Assembly (NCBI GenBank): GCA_015680685.1
Contig: MNCI01006820.1
Coordinates: 94,919-158,918 of the forward strand
Source: Gnetum montanum
Lineage: Eukaryota > Streptophyta > Gnetopsida > Gnetales > Gnetaceae
DNA: 64,000 nucleotides
Reading direction: 5' to 3'
Numbering within the stretch: position 1 is the stretch's first letter; every line of letters starts with the position of its first letter. A program made the position numbers and the translations under genes. The notes under the pieces were generated by a model. The model was not told the DNA's origin. It did not search any database and saw nothing but the letters and a program-made list of their open reading frames with translations. Below, one piece after another: positions 11,774 to 23,541 of this stretch.

Positions 11774-14187
11774 TTAAACAAATTTCCTTCTTCCTTTCTT
11801 TTTCATCTTCTTGTTGATTGAAAGGCCACCACTTAGCTTCCTTTCACCATTAGTATCGTAATGTAGATTATCTTCATGTTGCTCATCCATTTCATTGCCA
11901 AGACAATCAAGGTCATCGACACATTTGACAAATTCATCCTTATCATAATCCATAGAAAACATCTCCAAATTTTTGAAAATCATATCGTTATCAATGTCTT
12001 CACCAACATCAATAATGACCTTTCTACTATGACTAGCACCATAACCATCATTATTCCATACAAAAATCAAATTCATTACCATCATTAGCTATGCTCTCTC
12101 TAATAATGGCATCAAAAATCACATTTTTTGTATAAAAAAATAGGACTCACAATGTTATCATAGTCACTATAATGATCATGATGCACATCATTACAATTGA
12201 ACAACCGACTACCAAGTTGAATTGAAAAACTAGCATCCCTCATACTAGCTTCATCATGAGAGACATTACTACCATCAACAAGGTAAAGATCACACTTTCT
12301 TATCTCTTAATGACTTTTCCCATCTATCTTTGGTTCAACTTAATCTTCAACATGTGGCTGTTCAGTCTCGTTGAAGCTTGAAGGTTCAAGATTCCAAATA
12401 GGAGTTCCTAATTCCAATGGCTTCTCCTCTTCAAAGGAATCATAATTAGACTCTTCATCCCACTTTGGAAGCGCCAAATCAAAAGGTAAACTCTATTCCA
12501 TGGTATCAACAAAATATTCATGAAAAATCACATCAAAGTAATTACTCTTCCACATACCTTGGCTAGAAGACTCACCTTTCTCCCATGAGATAGCCTCAAC
12601 TTGACTTAGAATCTTCTTTTCCTTACCATAAGGTATAGAACAATTGCAAATAGAATGAGTATCATACCTTTGATCTTCCTTAAAGAAATTCCTTGATCTT
12701 GGCCACTTCTTTGGCTTTAATCCTTCACCTCCCATGACTCGTGAGGTGGGAACTCTCCTTGATCAATAGCATACATCATCTTGAACTTTGAAGATCTCTT
12801 GGTCCCTTTGATGAAGCTCTTGAAACCTTTGAGTATTGAACACTCCTTTGCAAAATAAGAGATACTTGAGAACTCCTTTTCTCATTGATTTCTCCTTCAT
12901 CAAAGTTTTCTTCCTCCTCCTCATTTCCTTGATTAACATTCACATTTTCCATAAAAATGAAAGAATTAATTTCCATTGCATCTTCAATTAGAAGAGATCT
13001 ACCTTCATTGGAGGATTTTTCCTTTTCTAAGAATTGGATTTTCTTGCTCTTGGAAAATTTTGGCTTATTACACTCCCATTGTTTGTGTCCCTTTTCACCA
13101 TAATTAAAGCATTGAAGGTTAGAGGCATAACCATTTCCTTGACTTTTCCCTTTCTTGGAGTAGCCCTTCTTAGAATATTGGCCCTCCTTGGACTACTCTT
13201 GCTTCTCATTGGCGTCTTCCATGACATTTCCACTCTCCTTAGCTCCTTTATCACTTTCAAAGCTTTGTAGTTGATGCCCTTAGAAGATTTATGACCCCTA
13301 GTGTAGCCTTGAAGTTTCTTTTCAGCCTTAAGACCTAATTCAAAAGCCTCATCTAATGTTTGGGGCTCATAGAAGGTTAGCTCTTATTGATACTCCCTTT
13401 TAAGTCCTCCTTGAAAATTAGATGATTGTTCATTATCATCCCAATGAACTTTTCCAAGCTGGAAAGCCATACAAAAATCCATGTAGTAGTCATTCACACT
13501 CTTATCACCTTACATTAGGTACTTCAATTTTTGGATGACCTCTTGTCTATGATGAGTCTTCTCAAATTTTTGCTTGAACATGAATTGCATTAAAGACCAA
13601 TCCTTGATAGGAGTATCATTGTTCACCTTGTAAGAATGAATTTCCTTCTCACACCATACAAGTACTATGCCTTTCAATTTGGTTTCAACAAATAACACCT
13701 TTTGATGATTTTCCACATCTTCAAGTTCAAAGTACTTGTTAATCATTTTTAGCCAAGAGAGGAAAGATTCAATTTTTTCCATGCCATTGAAGGATTTGAC
13801 TTCAACATGAGGCATTCTTGAAGCATGTTTGAAAGCTTTTGCAAGAGTGACTTCAATTTCTTCATCTTATTTTTTTATAGGCTAAGAAGGAAGTTCCTTT
13901 TTCCTTTTCTTAGGAAAAATGAAACCTTGAGACTTATTTTCAGCACTAGGAGCATGAAGAAAAACATCACCTTGAGCTTATCCTTCTCCAAAGTACTCAT
14001 CTTCAAGCAACAGCATTGAGGAATGTCTTGAAGAATGTCTTGGTGAAGAATTGCATGAATTGTACCCTTGCTTGGATGCTTTTGGAGAAGTAGAATGTCC
14101 TTTGTTCTCTCCAAGCTTTTCAATTTTCTCAACAATGAACTTGATAGCATTTCTCATGTCATCCATTGTCTTCTTCTTTGGAGGCAT
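11774..14187 (-). pseudogene. gag of element D (broken)
   Basis: Minus-strand gag remnant starting MPPKKKTMDDMRNAIKF at 14187. The capsid region at 13815-13510 shows the retrotransposon-gag pattern (SFLSWLKMINKYFEL, LVWCEKE, W..M...F...F). A nucleocapsid knuckle near 13110-13060 reads C-F-N-Y-G-E-K-G-H-K-Q-W-E-C, in which the second zinc-binding Cys of the CCHC box is Tyr. A long acidic tail with EEEEENFDEGE and a basic end (KKMKKKGRRKFV) continues to 11774 through several frameshifts. No pol motif follows. It would form the particle shell; the lost Cys and the frameshifts mean it no longer works. Confidence 0.75.
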
Positions 14188-14526
14188 GATGGAAATTGAT
14201 CTAAAAGGTAATTTTCACAAATTCTACAAGGAAAGATGAAATTTTCAAGATTTCTCAAGAAATGAGATAAGAATTTCTAAGATCTTAAGAGAAATGAACA
14301 TACGATCTTCAAACCCTAGCTATTACAAGCCAATGGGTGTCCAATTCCACAATTATCTTCCAATTCTTGAATTATATAACAAACTTAGGGATTGAAGGGA
14401 AATTTTCAAATCCTTAGATGAGTTGAACAAGTAGCAAGAGAAAATGCATCCAAGCTTGAGAATTTGGAGTGATTCTTTGTAATTGAAATGTGAATTATCC
14501 ACTTGTTCACAATTGTCTTCAATTCC

Positions 14527-14544
14527 GAGCTACTCTGATGTTAA
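14527..14544 (-). other. Primer binding site of element D, initiator-Met-like
   Basis: Just inside the 5' LTR the minus strand reads TTAACATCAGAGTAGCTC. This fits the TGGTATCAGAGC site complementary to initiator tRNA-Met, with changes in its first bases. Confidence 0.55.
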
Positions 14545-14546
14545 TC

Positions 14547-15294
14547 TGATGAGGAGCTCCCATGGGTTCCACAATCCAAGCTCTCTTAATGTCACAAAAA
14601 TAGCAAATTTGAACAAGAAAATAAAATGAAAGCTTTATTCTTACTCAAATAGAGAAATTTATAGTAGAAAGGAAGCATAAATTCCCAAGGACAAATAAGA
14701 GATTCAATCAAATTCACACACACACTTAATCAAAGAAAACACTCTCACATGGATGATGATCAAGGCACCTTTCCAAGATTCTATCTCTCTCAACTCAACT
14801 CTCTCTCCCTAGACTCTCTTGACCAAAATGAAGGCCCAAGAGGTCTATTTATATCCTTCTACCTTCCACTACACCCCCACCCCTGTCTCTTCATCTTCCC
14901 TTTTTAAATTCAAATTTTAAATCTTTAAAACCTTGTAGGAAATTATCTCATGTTTGTCTAGGACATCTTGAAGGAGAATTGGATGTCTCACCCGAAAGTG
15001 GCTATTAACAGTTGGGACGTCCTAAAATCATATGGGACATCTTGCCTAGAACATATAGAATGCAATTGGGATGTCTCACCTGCAATTGGGACATCCCACC
15101 TACCAAGGCAAAAACACAAACATGCTTATTTCAAGGCCTAGAACCTCCAGACACCTCCAAACAAGTCTCCATAGCCTTCAAAATTGTCTAAACTTATCAA
15201 AATAGTCCCAAAACACTCCCAAACATGCCAAAACTTTGGGAAACTATCCCATTAGTGGAGAGATGTTACATTGGCCTGTTTGATGTCCACATTA
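14547..15294 (-). repeat. 5' LTR of element D
   Basis: Minus-strand LTR. It is collinear with 11368-10736 plus 5889-5775. Both copies share the GGAGCTC block and the start TAATG...GACATCAAAC. With the exact TSD, the LTR would start TAATG rather than TG; if it starts at the inner TG, the TSD is offset by 3 bp. Confidence 0.85.
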
Positions 15295-15299
15295 TGTAG

Positions 15300-18000
15300 A
15301 CATCAAAGAAGAAGAAGAAATGAATTGAACAAGCCAAGTTTTAAGGTATTTAAAGGTCATGTCTACATAAAAAATTATAACAAATTTAAGAAAAAGTATC
15401 AAATCAATTATCAATCACTCCCATTAAATCAATTGATTCCAATTTTTCATAGTTGATCACTCCTGTTAATTAGGTTGCCTCCTTGTTCTTCATCAATCTT
15501 AGCTACATTACCCCATTTAGCAAGCCACCCCTACTATGAAATTCATAAAAAGCCTAACAATCTCTTGTCTTTACTCAAACTTTCAAATTTCATATTGAAT
15601 TGGTTTTGGAATTTACTTCATTAAATCCAACAACTTACACAATAATGATACTTTAGATTACAATGTAACAATATCCCTAAACACTTAACTTTTTAGTTGT
15701 TGGTTACTCTTTTCTATTAGCTAGCATAGCTACACCAACATCTTAATCTTAATCTTCATTGATTATAATTACATGTTAATTTCTTCCTCTTAAAACTTAA
15801 TGTTGAATTGTGCTTTGAATCATTGCTTCACAGTATCTTGCTTGCTCTTGTAGTTCTTTCTCACACTAGATTGTTCCATCACTTTTATTTCCATTAGTTG
15901 CTCCATGTCATCTTTGTATGGTTTTTTCTATATTGTATTGGACCCAATTAAAAAATTTTATTTGGTTAGTAAAACATTTTCATTAGAGTGTGTTGTTGTA
16001 GGTTGTCTTCTTATCCATCATTATTTTCTATTTAATTTTGTTGGGCTATGTTGCGACACATTCAATGCTACTACATATTATTTCACTTGGTTTCTCACTT
16101 ATCTCCATGGGTATATCATCTTGGATAGTGCTAAAAAGGCCCAGTACATTTACAAGTTCTTAAGAACCTAGAAATTTGTGCACAAGAAATTTCAGAAGTT
16201 TTCTTGATTAGTGCACCATTTTCATTATAGTATGTTGTTGTAGCTTTTCTTCTTATCTATCATTATTTTTGTTCAATTTCATTAGGTTATGTGGCAACAC
16301 ATTCAATGCTACTCCATTTTAATTCACTTGGTTTCTAACTCATATCTATGATCATACCATACCATATTGGATAGTGCTAAAAAGGCTCAGTACATTTACA
16401 ATTTCTTAACCTAGAAATTTGTGCACCAAAAATTGAGAGTCTTAACCATGTGGTGATACAATTTAGTGTCACCTTTTGATCTTTATCAATTCTAGCAACT
16501 TTGACTTGCTTAGTCCTATCCTTTCTCATGAAAAAAAAAGTTAAAGCACATTTTTAGTGATCCTTGTTCCAATGTCTTGTTCCACTTCATATCTTAGGAT
16601 TATTATTCAATACACATCACCTATGGTTCACAACATGTACATCTAACCTTGTCATGATACATGACTTTGATACCCATTATTATTTTCTCAATTTCTAAAG
16701 CTCCATGCTTAATGTCAGCTTTCTAGATCTACCATGTATTTTTTTACCTTTATCAATCATACAAACTTGTGGTTGTTGTCACCTCTTCCTCATTGAAGCT
16801 AAATAATCCAACATCTTAATTGATAATGCTAGTCTGCATAACTACATAACAATAATCTAACATTCTCTCATTTAGTTGGAAATTCATTTTCATATAGTAC
16901 TTAATTGATTTCTCAAATTCTAAAATTTTGAAAGTCCTCGTTAATTTAAGTGTCTATTGAAAAGTAAAATTTTCCTTTTTCCTATGGAGTAATCCCACTA
17001 TCACCTTGTGAGGCCAATTGAATATTGTTGCTTCTTTTAATAAAGTCCTCCTAAATTTGTTTCCCAAATTCTAAAATTCCAAGGTTCATGTTAATTTCTT
17101 CATCTATGTTGACTATGCTAACTATCGCAACTTGCACTTGCTATTGACTTCTTCCTCACAAACAATGTTGGCCTACATTCTTAGCTATACTCCACTTTTC
17201 ACAATATTGTATGAATTTATGCTTGAATAGTGGTCTATTGTACTAGGTGTTATTATATCATTTTCCTCAATAACAATCTTTTGTTTAGATTAACAATTTG
17301 AATAAGATACTTGATTTTAACAAATCTAACATCCTAATTGATAATGCTAGTTTGTGAGATATACAACAATAATTTAACATTCTCTACATTGTATTTCTTA
17401 CAAAACTTAACTTTTTCTATTTCCCATGTTTCATTATTGTGTCCTTATTTGATGTTCATGTATATTATCCTTGATTCTTAATTTATGATTGGAAATGAAA
17501 AATTTAATTACATCAGTAATCATCCTCTTGCAATATCTACTTGATATTAATCTATTCTTAAGAAACAAAGGTTCGATAGCCACCCTACTACTTCAAATCC
17601 TGAGGCTATTACTTAAAATTGATCACCATGTTTTGCTTGATAGTTGATTTGCCATTTCTTAGAGTTGCATTGTCAACGTCAAATGTTCATAGTAGCCTCT
17701 TATCTTTGCTCAAATTTCATATTGGACTAGTTTCACCCTTAAATTCATTGAATCCAACATTAGTGGATAAATATAGTAGTTCCAATACCAACATAATTAT
17801 CCAGTTTAGCAATCTTATATATTATTCATACTTTAATCATTGTGTCAAGCACCATCTAAGAACCTCTTCTTTTGAAATTGGAACATTGTCTGTACAAGCA
17901 TAAGCATTGTGTCAATATTCTACATATATCCATAAGCTCACTTATTTTAGCGGCACAAAATTTTCTAAATAACTTCTTGAAGATGCTAAATAAATGGGAT
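15300..18000. repeat. AT-rich repeat field right of element D
   Basis: No gene is recognised. It contains further copies of the ~390-bp family anchor (15617 and 17743) and the duplication listed at 15975-16440. A second pair shares AATCCAACATCTTAATTGAT at 16809 and a close relative near 17320, each followed by AATGCTAGT and ACAATAATNTAACATTCTC. It reads as the diverged remains of local duplications. Confidence 0.5.
15975..16440. repeat. Tandem duplication of ~240 bp
   Basis: 15975-16207 and 16218-16437 are diverged copies. Both run from TTTTCATTANAGTNTGTTGTTG through CACATTCAATGCTACT, TTGGATAGTGCTAAAAAGG and CAGTACATTTACAA to CTAGAAATTTGTGCAC. No coding potential was noticed. Confidence 0.75.
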
Positions 18001-19380
18001 ATTTGATATTAATAATTTACACCCAAGATTTTTTGAAATTTGATAATAGAGAAAGTTTTATAGAAATTATGGCAAGATACTTCCAGGAAGAAGAAGTTTT
18101 GCCTAGAAGAGATCAAATCAAAAGTCTTGATGAGGTAGAACCATAACTAACATCACACATCTTTTCTTTTAAATATTGAAATATCTAGAGCAAGGATGTG
18201 TTTGCATTAAGCAGAAAGTTCAAACAAAGATGACAAAATGCCATGCAAATAACTATACTGATTATGCACCAAAGGTCAAACCGAGGATGAGTAACATTTT
18301 TCTTTTGTGTGTGTTTACACATTCTCTTCAAAAAAAAATGTGGAACACTGATGCTAGATCACTTTTTGAAATTTTACAAACTATGTCAATTAGTTTTACT
18401 CTATCTCACTGCATCTAAGATGCATTTGAATTTCATGCATCCAACAGATCTCTGCCTAAATTTTCTCAGTTTTCATCAAAAACTTTCAGCCGATTTTAAC
18501 ATGGCTTGAACACCACACAAAATATCAGAAGAAATATGCACAACAAAAATAAGACTGTTTAAAATAAGACTGTTTTTCTTACATATGACTATCATGAAAG
18601 ACATTTTCTAAATGAATATACTAATTTGGAAATGTTTAGAGCTTAAACAGAAAACAATCAAACCGGAATTGCAAAGGTGCTCAGCTTTCCAGTTCCATAA
18701 TTAAATCAAGTTTGGCTTCATTAATACTTTCTTTTACATGCTTTCTATTAACTCTGTTGGCTGAAGATGAACCTTGGAAGTATATTCTCTTAATTTCCTT
18801 TGTACATGTTATAATAATAATAACAATGGACACCTTGGAAGAGAACGATCAGTGAATCCACCCTGTTGGCTTGAGATCCCACGAAGACCCTGAGAAGTAT
18901 ATTTTCTTTTTGGTAGTTTATTAGAAAAGAAAATCGTCTTGGAAGAGATTGAACAATACACGTTGTACACCGTGGTTTAGCAAGTGCATGAACTTATTTT
19001 CATTTTGTTCCATCGTGTAATTATAGATATATTCTTCAAACATTTCCGAGAGGAATGGATAGCCTCTCCTAAAAGTTTTCACAATCTTCATGGTGTTAAA
19101 TTCTAGCCAAATCTTTATTTCTCTAAGTTTGCTATTATCCATGTTGCCGTTGTATTCTTTTTAAAGTACGTACCAACATTCTTAGGCTGTGTTTTTACAT
19201 ACAATTCTAGCACCAATGGACTTATGAACATTGGTACGAATGATCATTTTAACTAAGGTATCTAGCTTCATTTTCTAATTTAATTACCTCATTTACTCTC
19301 TATTCAAGGCATTTACATTTTGAGCAATGTTAAGACCATCCTTTACATACTTGCAACAAAGACTTTAAGAGATGGAACCA
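18001..19380. other. No recognisable gene
   Basis: AT-rich sequence. Two short related segments (TGTTGGCT...GAAGTATATTNTCTT) occur at about 18756 and 18864. A 73-codon open frame on the minus strand (18921-19142) has no recognisable family. I see nothing else supportable. Confidence 0.4.
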
Positions 19381-19382
19381 AT

Positions 19383-19470
19383 ATGAGGTGTCAAACTTAG
19401 TGGTAGGAGTATTAGCAGAACCCTAGGTCAAAGATTCGATTCCAATGGGCAATGATGAGTTATATATGAA
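19383..19470 (+). repeat. tRNA-derived SINE-like head
   Basis: A box-A-like segment (ACTTAGTGGTAGGAG, about 19395-19409) is followed by a box-B-like segment (AGATTCGATTCC, about 19432-19443) at tRNA-like spacing. This is the internal RNA polymerase III promoter pattern of plant SINEs. No cloverleaf could be drawn and the 3' end is unclear, so it is not called as a tRNA gene. Confidence 0.45.
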
Positions 19471-20663
19471 TTAGAAAAATTTCACAAAAAATAGGAACTT
19501 GAAGAGCAACATTTAATCATAGAAGAAAGATGGTTCAAGTATCTAGATTCACAACCTTATTCCAAAATAGAAGAGTGCGATGAAGAAGCAGAAGAAGACT
19601 TTAAGAACCAAGAAGAACAAGAAGAACCATCACAACCATTCCAATTGCCAAAGCTCAATGAGTCAATCCTACGGTTAAGTAGAATAGAGCAACTCCAAAG
19701 ATTTATACAAATGGCTACACAAGAGATTGTTGAATTGGAACATATAGAAGAGAGAGCTACCATCACCAGCAATACCAAGCTAAAACCTAGGCAATGTCAA
19801 TACATCTAGTTAATGCTAACTCATAGGTAAAAACTATACCTGTTTGTACATTTTTTATAGAAATAAGCATTATACACCTTATCCTATAGATGTATTAATA
19901 GATTCTAGTGCCCAGCTATCCATTGCAAAATGGCATATAATCCCAGCACATTTATGGGAAAAACTAAAAAGAATTACATTAGGTTCAAAACATAAAAGAT
20001 GTGTAGTGAGTACAAAGCTATTATACCTATTAGATCATGAACAAGATTAATTCTACATGTAACAATGTACACTATGTAATGAAGTCACATGACTTGCTTA
20101 TAGGGACAGATAATTTACAAACTCAACAACCATACACAATAGGTCCCAAATACATAAGCTTGTCAAGGGAACACTTTCATCACCAAGATCAATATAATAG
20201 CTAATTTCCCTTTCTCCAATCTTCATTTAAAGAACCTAATATGCAATGGGTAGTTAATAGCGTAAATAAATTAGGAGGCCAACATAGTACAATAAAACAA
20301 GAATTATTAAAATTAGCCAGTGAAGACCCTACTATATTTAGATATAAAAAGGAACATTGGTGTACAATAGAATTTAGGGATAATATTAAAATAAAAGGAA
20401 AAGTGCATCATATAGGGATGCCCCTTTCACTAAGAAAAGAATGCGAACAAGAGATCCAACACTAATGGATAAAAAACTTATCTAGCTAAGTACAAGCATG
20501 TTCACATGTGCCACATTCTAAGTAAATAAATAGGTTGAACAAATTAGAGGGAAAAAGAGATTAGTAGTTAATTACAAACCTTTCAATGATTTGATTAAAC
20601 ATGTCCAATATCCTGTTCTCAACGAGAATGATTTATTTCAAAGATTGCTTCATACTAACGTAT
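19457..20663 (+). pseudogene. Endogenous caulimovirid-like (plant pararetrovirus) locus, part 1
   Basis: Plus-strand decayed polyprotein region. First comes a Glu/Gln-rich acidic stretch (about 19560-19780). Next is an aspartic-protease-like site with D-S-S-A at 19901-19912, then the region leading into the reverse transcriptase (20240 onward, with stops). The frame is cut at 20663 by element B and resumes at 30353. No integrase is seen, in line with Caulimoviridae rather than LTR elements. Stops and gaps make it non-functional. A Ty3-type source is the alternative, made less likely by the missing integrase and LTRs. Confidence 0.65.
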
Positions 20664-21467
20664 TGATGGGACATGATATCGCATAGGCCGCGATATCGCG
20701 TCATTCCCTGCGATATCGTGTACATGATATTGCAACCCATCACCTTATCTATAAATAAGAGGTGGCCTTCCCTTGTTTCTCCATCTAAATCTAGACCCTT
20801 AGCAAAACTCCAGTAGTTTTACCCTTCCAGAGATAGAATAATTTCCATGTGCCCACAGTAGGAGTCTTAAAGTGAACGGATCTTTATTCAAGCAAATTTG
20901 TACCCGAGCACACATTTGTGTATGGAAATAAAGATGAACTTTTTGATAAACCTTGCAGTGCATGGACTAAGCTAATTAGGATTTAATTAATGTTAAATGC
21001 TTAAATGCTTTCTTAGATAATCAATCAATCTCTGTCAACCCTTAACTCCTAGTTAAGTGCATTCAGTACAACCGCTTCGAGCATGTGCGTTACGCTTGGT
21101 AACCCAGTAACAAATAGCATTTGGTAATCCTAGCAGCGTTGCATAGGTTTAGGGTGTGAACGGTAAGTGGGATGGATACTAATGCTAGGGCATTAGAACT
21201 TAGTTAATGAAAGTTAGTCACTTAGTCTCTTCACCCTTTCCCTCATTAGCATAGGCGATAAAAAGATAAAAGTTATAAAAATCATATACCTCAGACTTAC
21301 TTAACCATACAATTGTGACAATACAAGTAAGTCTGGGAAGACAATGATTGATTAACCTTAAGTGTTCCATAAGGCACGTAAGCACTTAGTCCTTGGAGTT
21401 CAACCAGATTGCACGTGTAACACTCGTATTCGTATGGTTGAGTGTAGGGGTACCTCGCCACTCATCA
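20664..21467 (+). repeat. 5' LTR of element B
   Basis: 804 bp. The U3 carries several GATATCGCG-like palindromic motifs (20676-20735). The TATA box TATAAATA is at 20750-20757. The U5 end has GTATGGTTGAG and GGGGTACCTCGCCACTCATCA-type text shared with the other elements. Compared with the 3' LTR it has about 20 extra bases around 20695-20720; by eye most other differences are transitions. Confidence 0.95.
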
Positions 21468-21468
21468 T

Positions 21469-21486
21469 TGGCGTTGTTGCTAGGGA
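21469..21486 (+). other. Primer binding site of element B, tRNA-Asp-like
   Basis: TGGCGTTGTTGCTAGGGA begins one base after the LTR. It equals the tRNA-Asp-type site TGGCGCCGTTGCCGGGGA except for transitions, mostly C to T, as expected from cytosine deamination. Confidence 0.75.
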
Positions 21487-21583
21487 CTAAGTTGTTTGTG
21501 CACTAAGTAGAACATAGGAAATCATCCACATCGTTGGGAAGCTTAAACAAACCCTTAGGGTTAATCAAAAGAAAATTTAAACA

Positions 21584-23541
21584 ATGGCCAATAGCACACC
21601 GACAAGATAAAAATTTCTTCTTCTCCACACAAAAGCACTTCACAGCCTAGGATCAACACTAGAAACAGTTGGTGGCACAACACACATAACCAAAATTCAT
21701 CAGTTCCTCAACAATTCAATGTGGTATATGTTCATCACGATGAATATATACCTGACTTTATCTTTGTCTTCCATCAAGATGAACAACTACGTTGGAGAGA
21801 CTTGGAGGGTAACATAGTGTTGCCTCCAGACAAAGCTGCCCCTAACATGCTCCTTCGTGCCCTTGCACGAATTGGCATGTCAGAATTATACGCTGAGTAC
21901 GTTGTGCTCGATTACAACATAAGGGACTACCATCCCATAGAAGCGCAACGTCAATGGAACTCACGGCAGGAGAGTTATCACACATCGTTGAAGGGCAAAG
22001 GACCCCATAATGCTTCACCCGTCATAAGAGAAATTAAGGGTGGTGAACCTATCTTAATAGGTTCTCCAAAAAATGATGTTCCCCCTCCTAACGATAGTGA
22101 GGAGGTGGTGTATCAGAACCTTCGCTCCACGATACACAACCCTGGTTCTGATCCCCACGAACACCAAGTGTTCAATGAGGGAACACAAACACAAGATAAG
22201 GGTGAGCATTTTGATCGTCATCATGATCGGGGTCGGGATCACTGAAGGGAAGGTAGGAAAAATCATCATGGTGATGGTTCTCCTTCCTCCTCCCCTTCAT
22301 CACAACATTCACCCTCTCCTTCAACATCAAGACACAGTCATAAGAAACCTCATCGTGATGACAAGGGTAAGCAAAATGATAAACCTCGATGAGAGAGTCG
22401 AGAAAGAGGACGAGGGTAATCTAGAGAGTCAAGGCATGGAAGAAGGAAAAGTAGGGAACCACGTAGACATCATAGACACCATGAAAGAAATGACCATGAA
22501 AAACCCCTACTTGCAACCTGAAGCATGTTAGACATTATGGAGGCCGTTAGAATACCTACAAAGCACCAAAAAGATAGCCGGATCAAGAGACTAGACATGA
22601 ATAATATCCCATGATTTGAGGGGGGATACAACGCTGATCCTCAGAACCACTTACAAGCATTTCACGATGCCTGTGCCTTGCAAAATATTGAAAATGAGTG
22701 GCAAAAATTAAAGTTTTTCCCAAGGACACTCATAAAAGAAGCAGAAAGCTAATACCGGTCCTTAGAACTGGAAACCATTAGGAGGTGGGGTATGATGTTA
22801 GAACTGTTTAATGATAAATATCAAATGTACTCCTGAGTCTCCAACTTATGAAAACAGATCCAAGGATGGAAGTAGGGAACTCATGAATCCTTGGATGCTG
22901 CCATGGGCTGATATTATGCACTATTACATCGTTGCCCAGGCCATGGTTACGCACAATAGGATCAACTACGCCATCTCGTAGATGCACTAAGACATGAAAC
23001 CAGGAGAACCCTTGGGACATATGCCCAAGGGAGATTATCTGAACTTAGGTCCCATGAAGTTCATAGAATGTTGGAGCAAGTAGCTAAGGAAGAAGGAGAG
23101 CTACATAAGCAAGAAAGTGCAGAAGAGTATAACCATGATCCTTCCCTCCTAAGGAGGGAAGTAAGATTCTGTGAGGAGGAGGATGAGTCACCACTCAAAG
23201 AGTTGGTGAGTAGGACAACCTTGCCGCTTCAAAAATTAACAACAGAAGTGTCGGCTAAGGTAGATCAAATGTGGGACTCCTTAGATAGTAGATTTGAAAC
23301 TGTTTTAAAAATCGTAGAGGAGTCTAAGGAGCAAATTAGTGACCATGATAAGAAAAAGAAGAGGGATTTGGACTATGCACGTAACAAAGATAAGGGTAAA
23401 ATGACTATTACCAAAGAGGTTGTGGATTCAGATACGGAAAATGATGGCAGATGTGAGATATGCCAGTATGACCATCCTAAGGGATGTTGCCCAATAATCT
23501 CACATCTGCAAGAGTCTGGGGTGTATGCACTTAATCCATGA
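21584..23541 (+). pseudogene. gag of element B (broken)
   Basis: The ATG at 21584 is followed by a small frame slip near 21610. The frame then runs through VVYVHHDEYIPDF (21722), a linker very rich in Arg, His and Ser (about 22215-22500), a capsid-type region (FEGGYNADPQNHLQAFHDA near 22617; RSLELETIRRWGMMLELFND near 22756) and a charged helix (23068-23380). The knuckle is C-E-I-C-Q-Y-D-H-P-K-G-C, i.e. C-X2-C-X3-H-X4-C, at about 23455-23490. It would form the particle and bind the element RNA. Stops at 22243, 22391 and elsewhere break the reading. Confidence 0.85.

Larger units (their letters stand above)
5775..15294 (-). mobile_element. Element D: gag-only (non-autonomous) LTR retrotransposon, split by a LINE
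   Basis: Two LTRs of about 748 bp flank a 3.2-kb internal region on the minus strand. The 5' LTR is 14547-15294. The 3' LTR is 11368-10736 joined to 5889-5775, with a LINE between. The flanking direct repeat TGTAG is exact (5770-5774 and 15295-15299). The internal region carries a primer site, a gag remnant and a purine-rich tract, but I see no protease, RT, RNase H or integrase motif. It therefore looks like a gag-only non-autonomous element that would depend on a partner for pol. Confidence 0.85.

Noticed and set aside
18921-19142. 73-codon minus-strand open frame
   Set aside because: No family resemblance, no neighbouring exons; length is within chance for AT-rich DNA.
19383-19470. tRNA gene
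   Set aside because: Box A and B are present but no acceptor or anticodon stems could be drawn; a SINE head is more likely.
20664-21467. CRISPR-like or satellite reading of the GATATCGCG repeats
   Set aside because: They lie in LTR U3 regions of a plant element and differ in spacing; no array of equal repeats and spacers exists.
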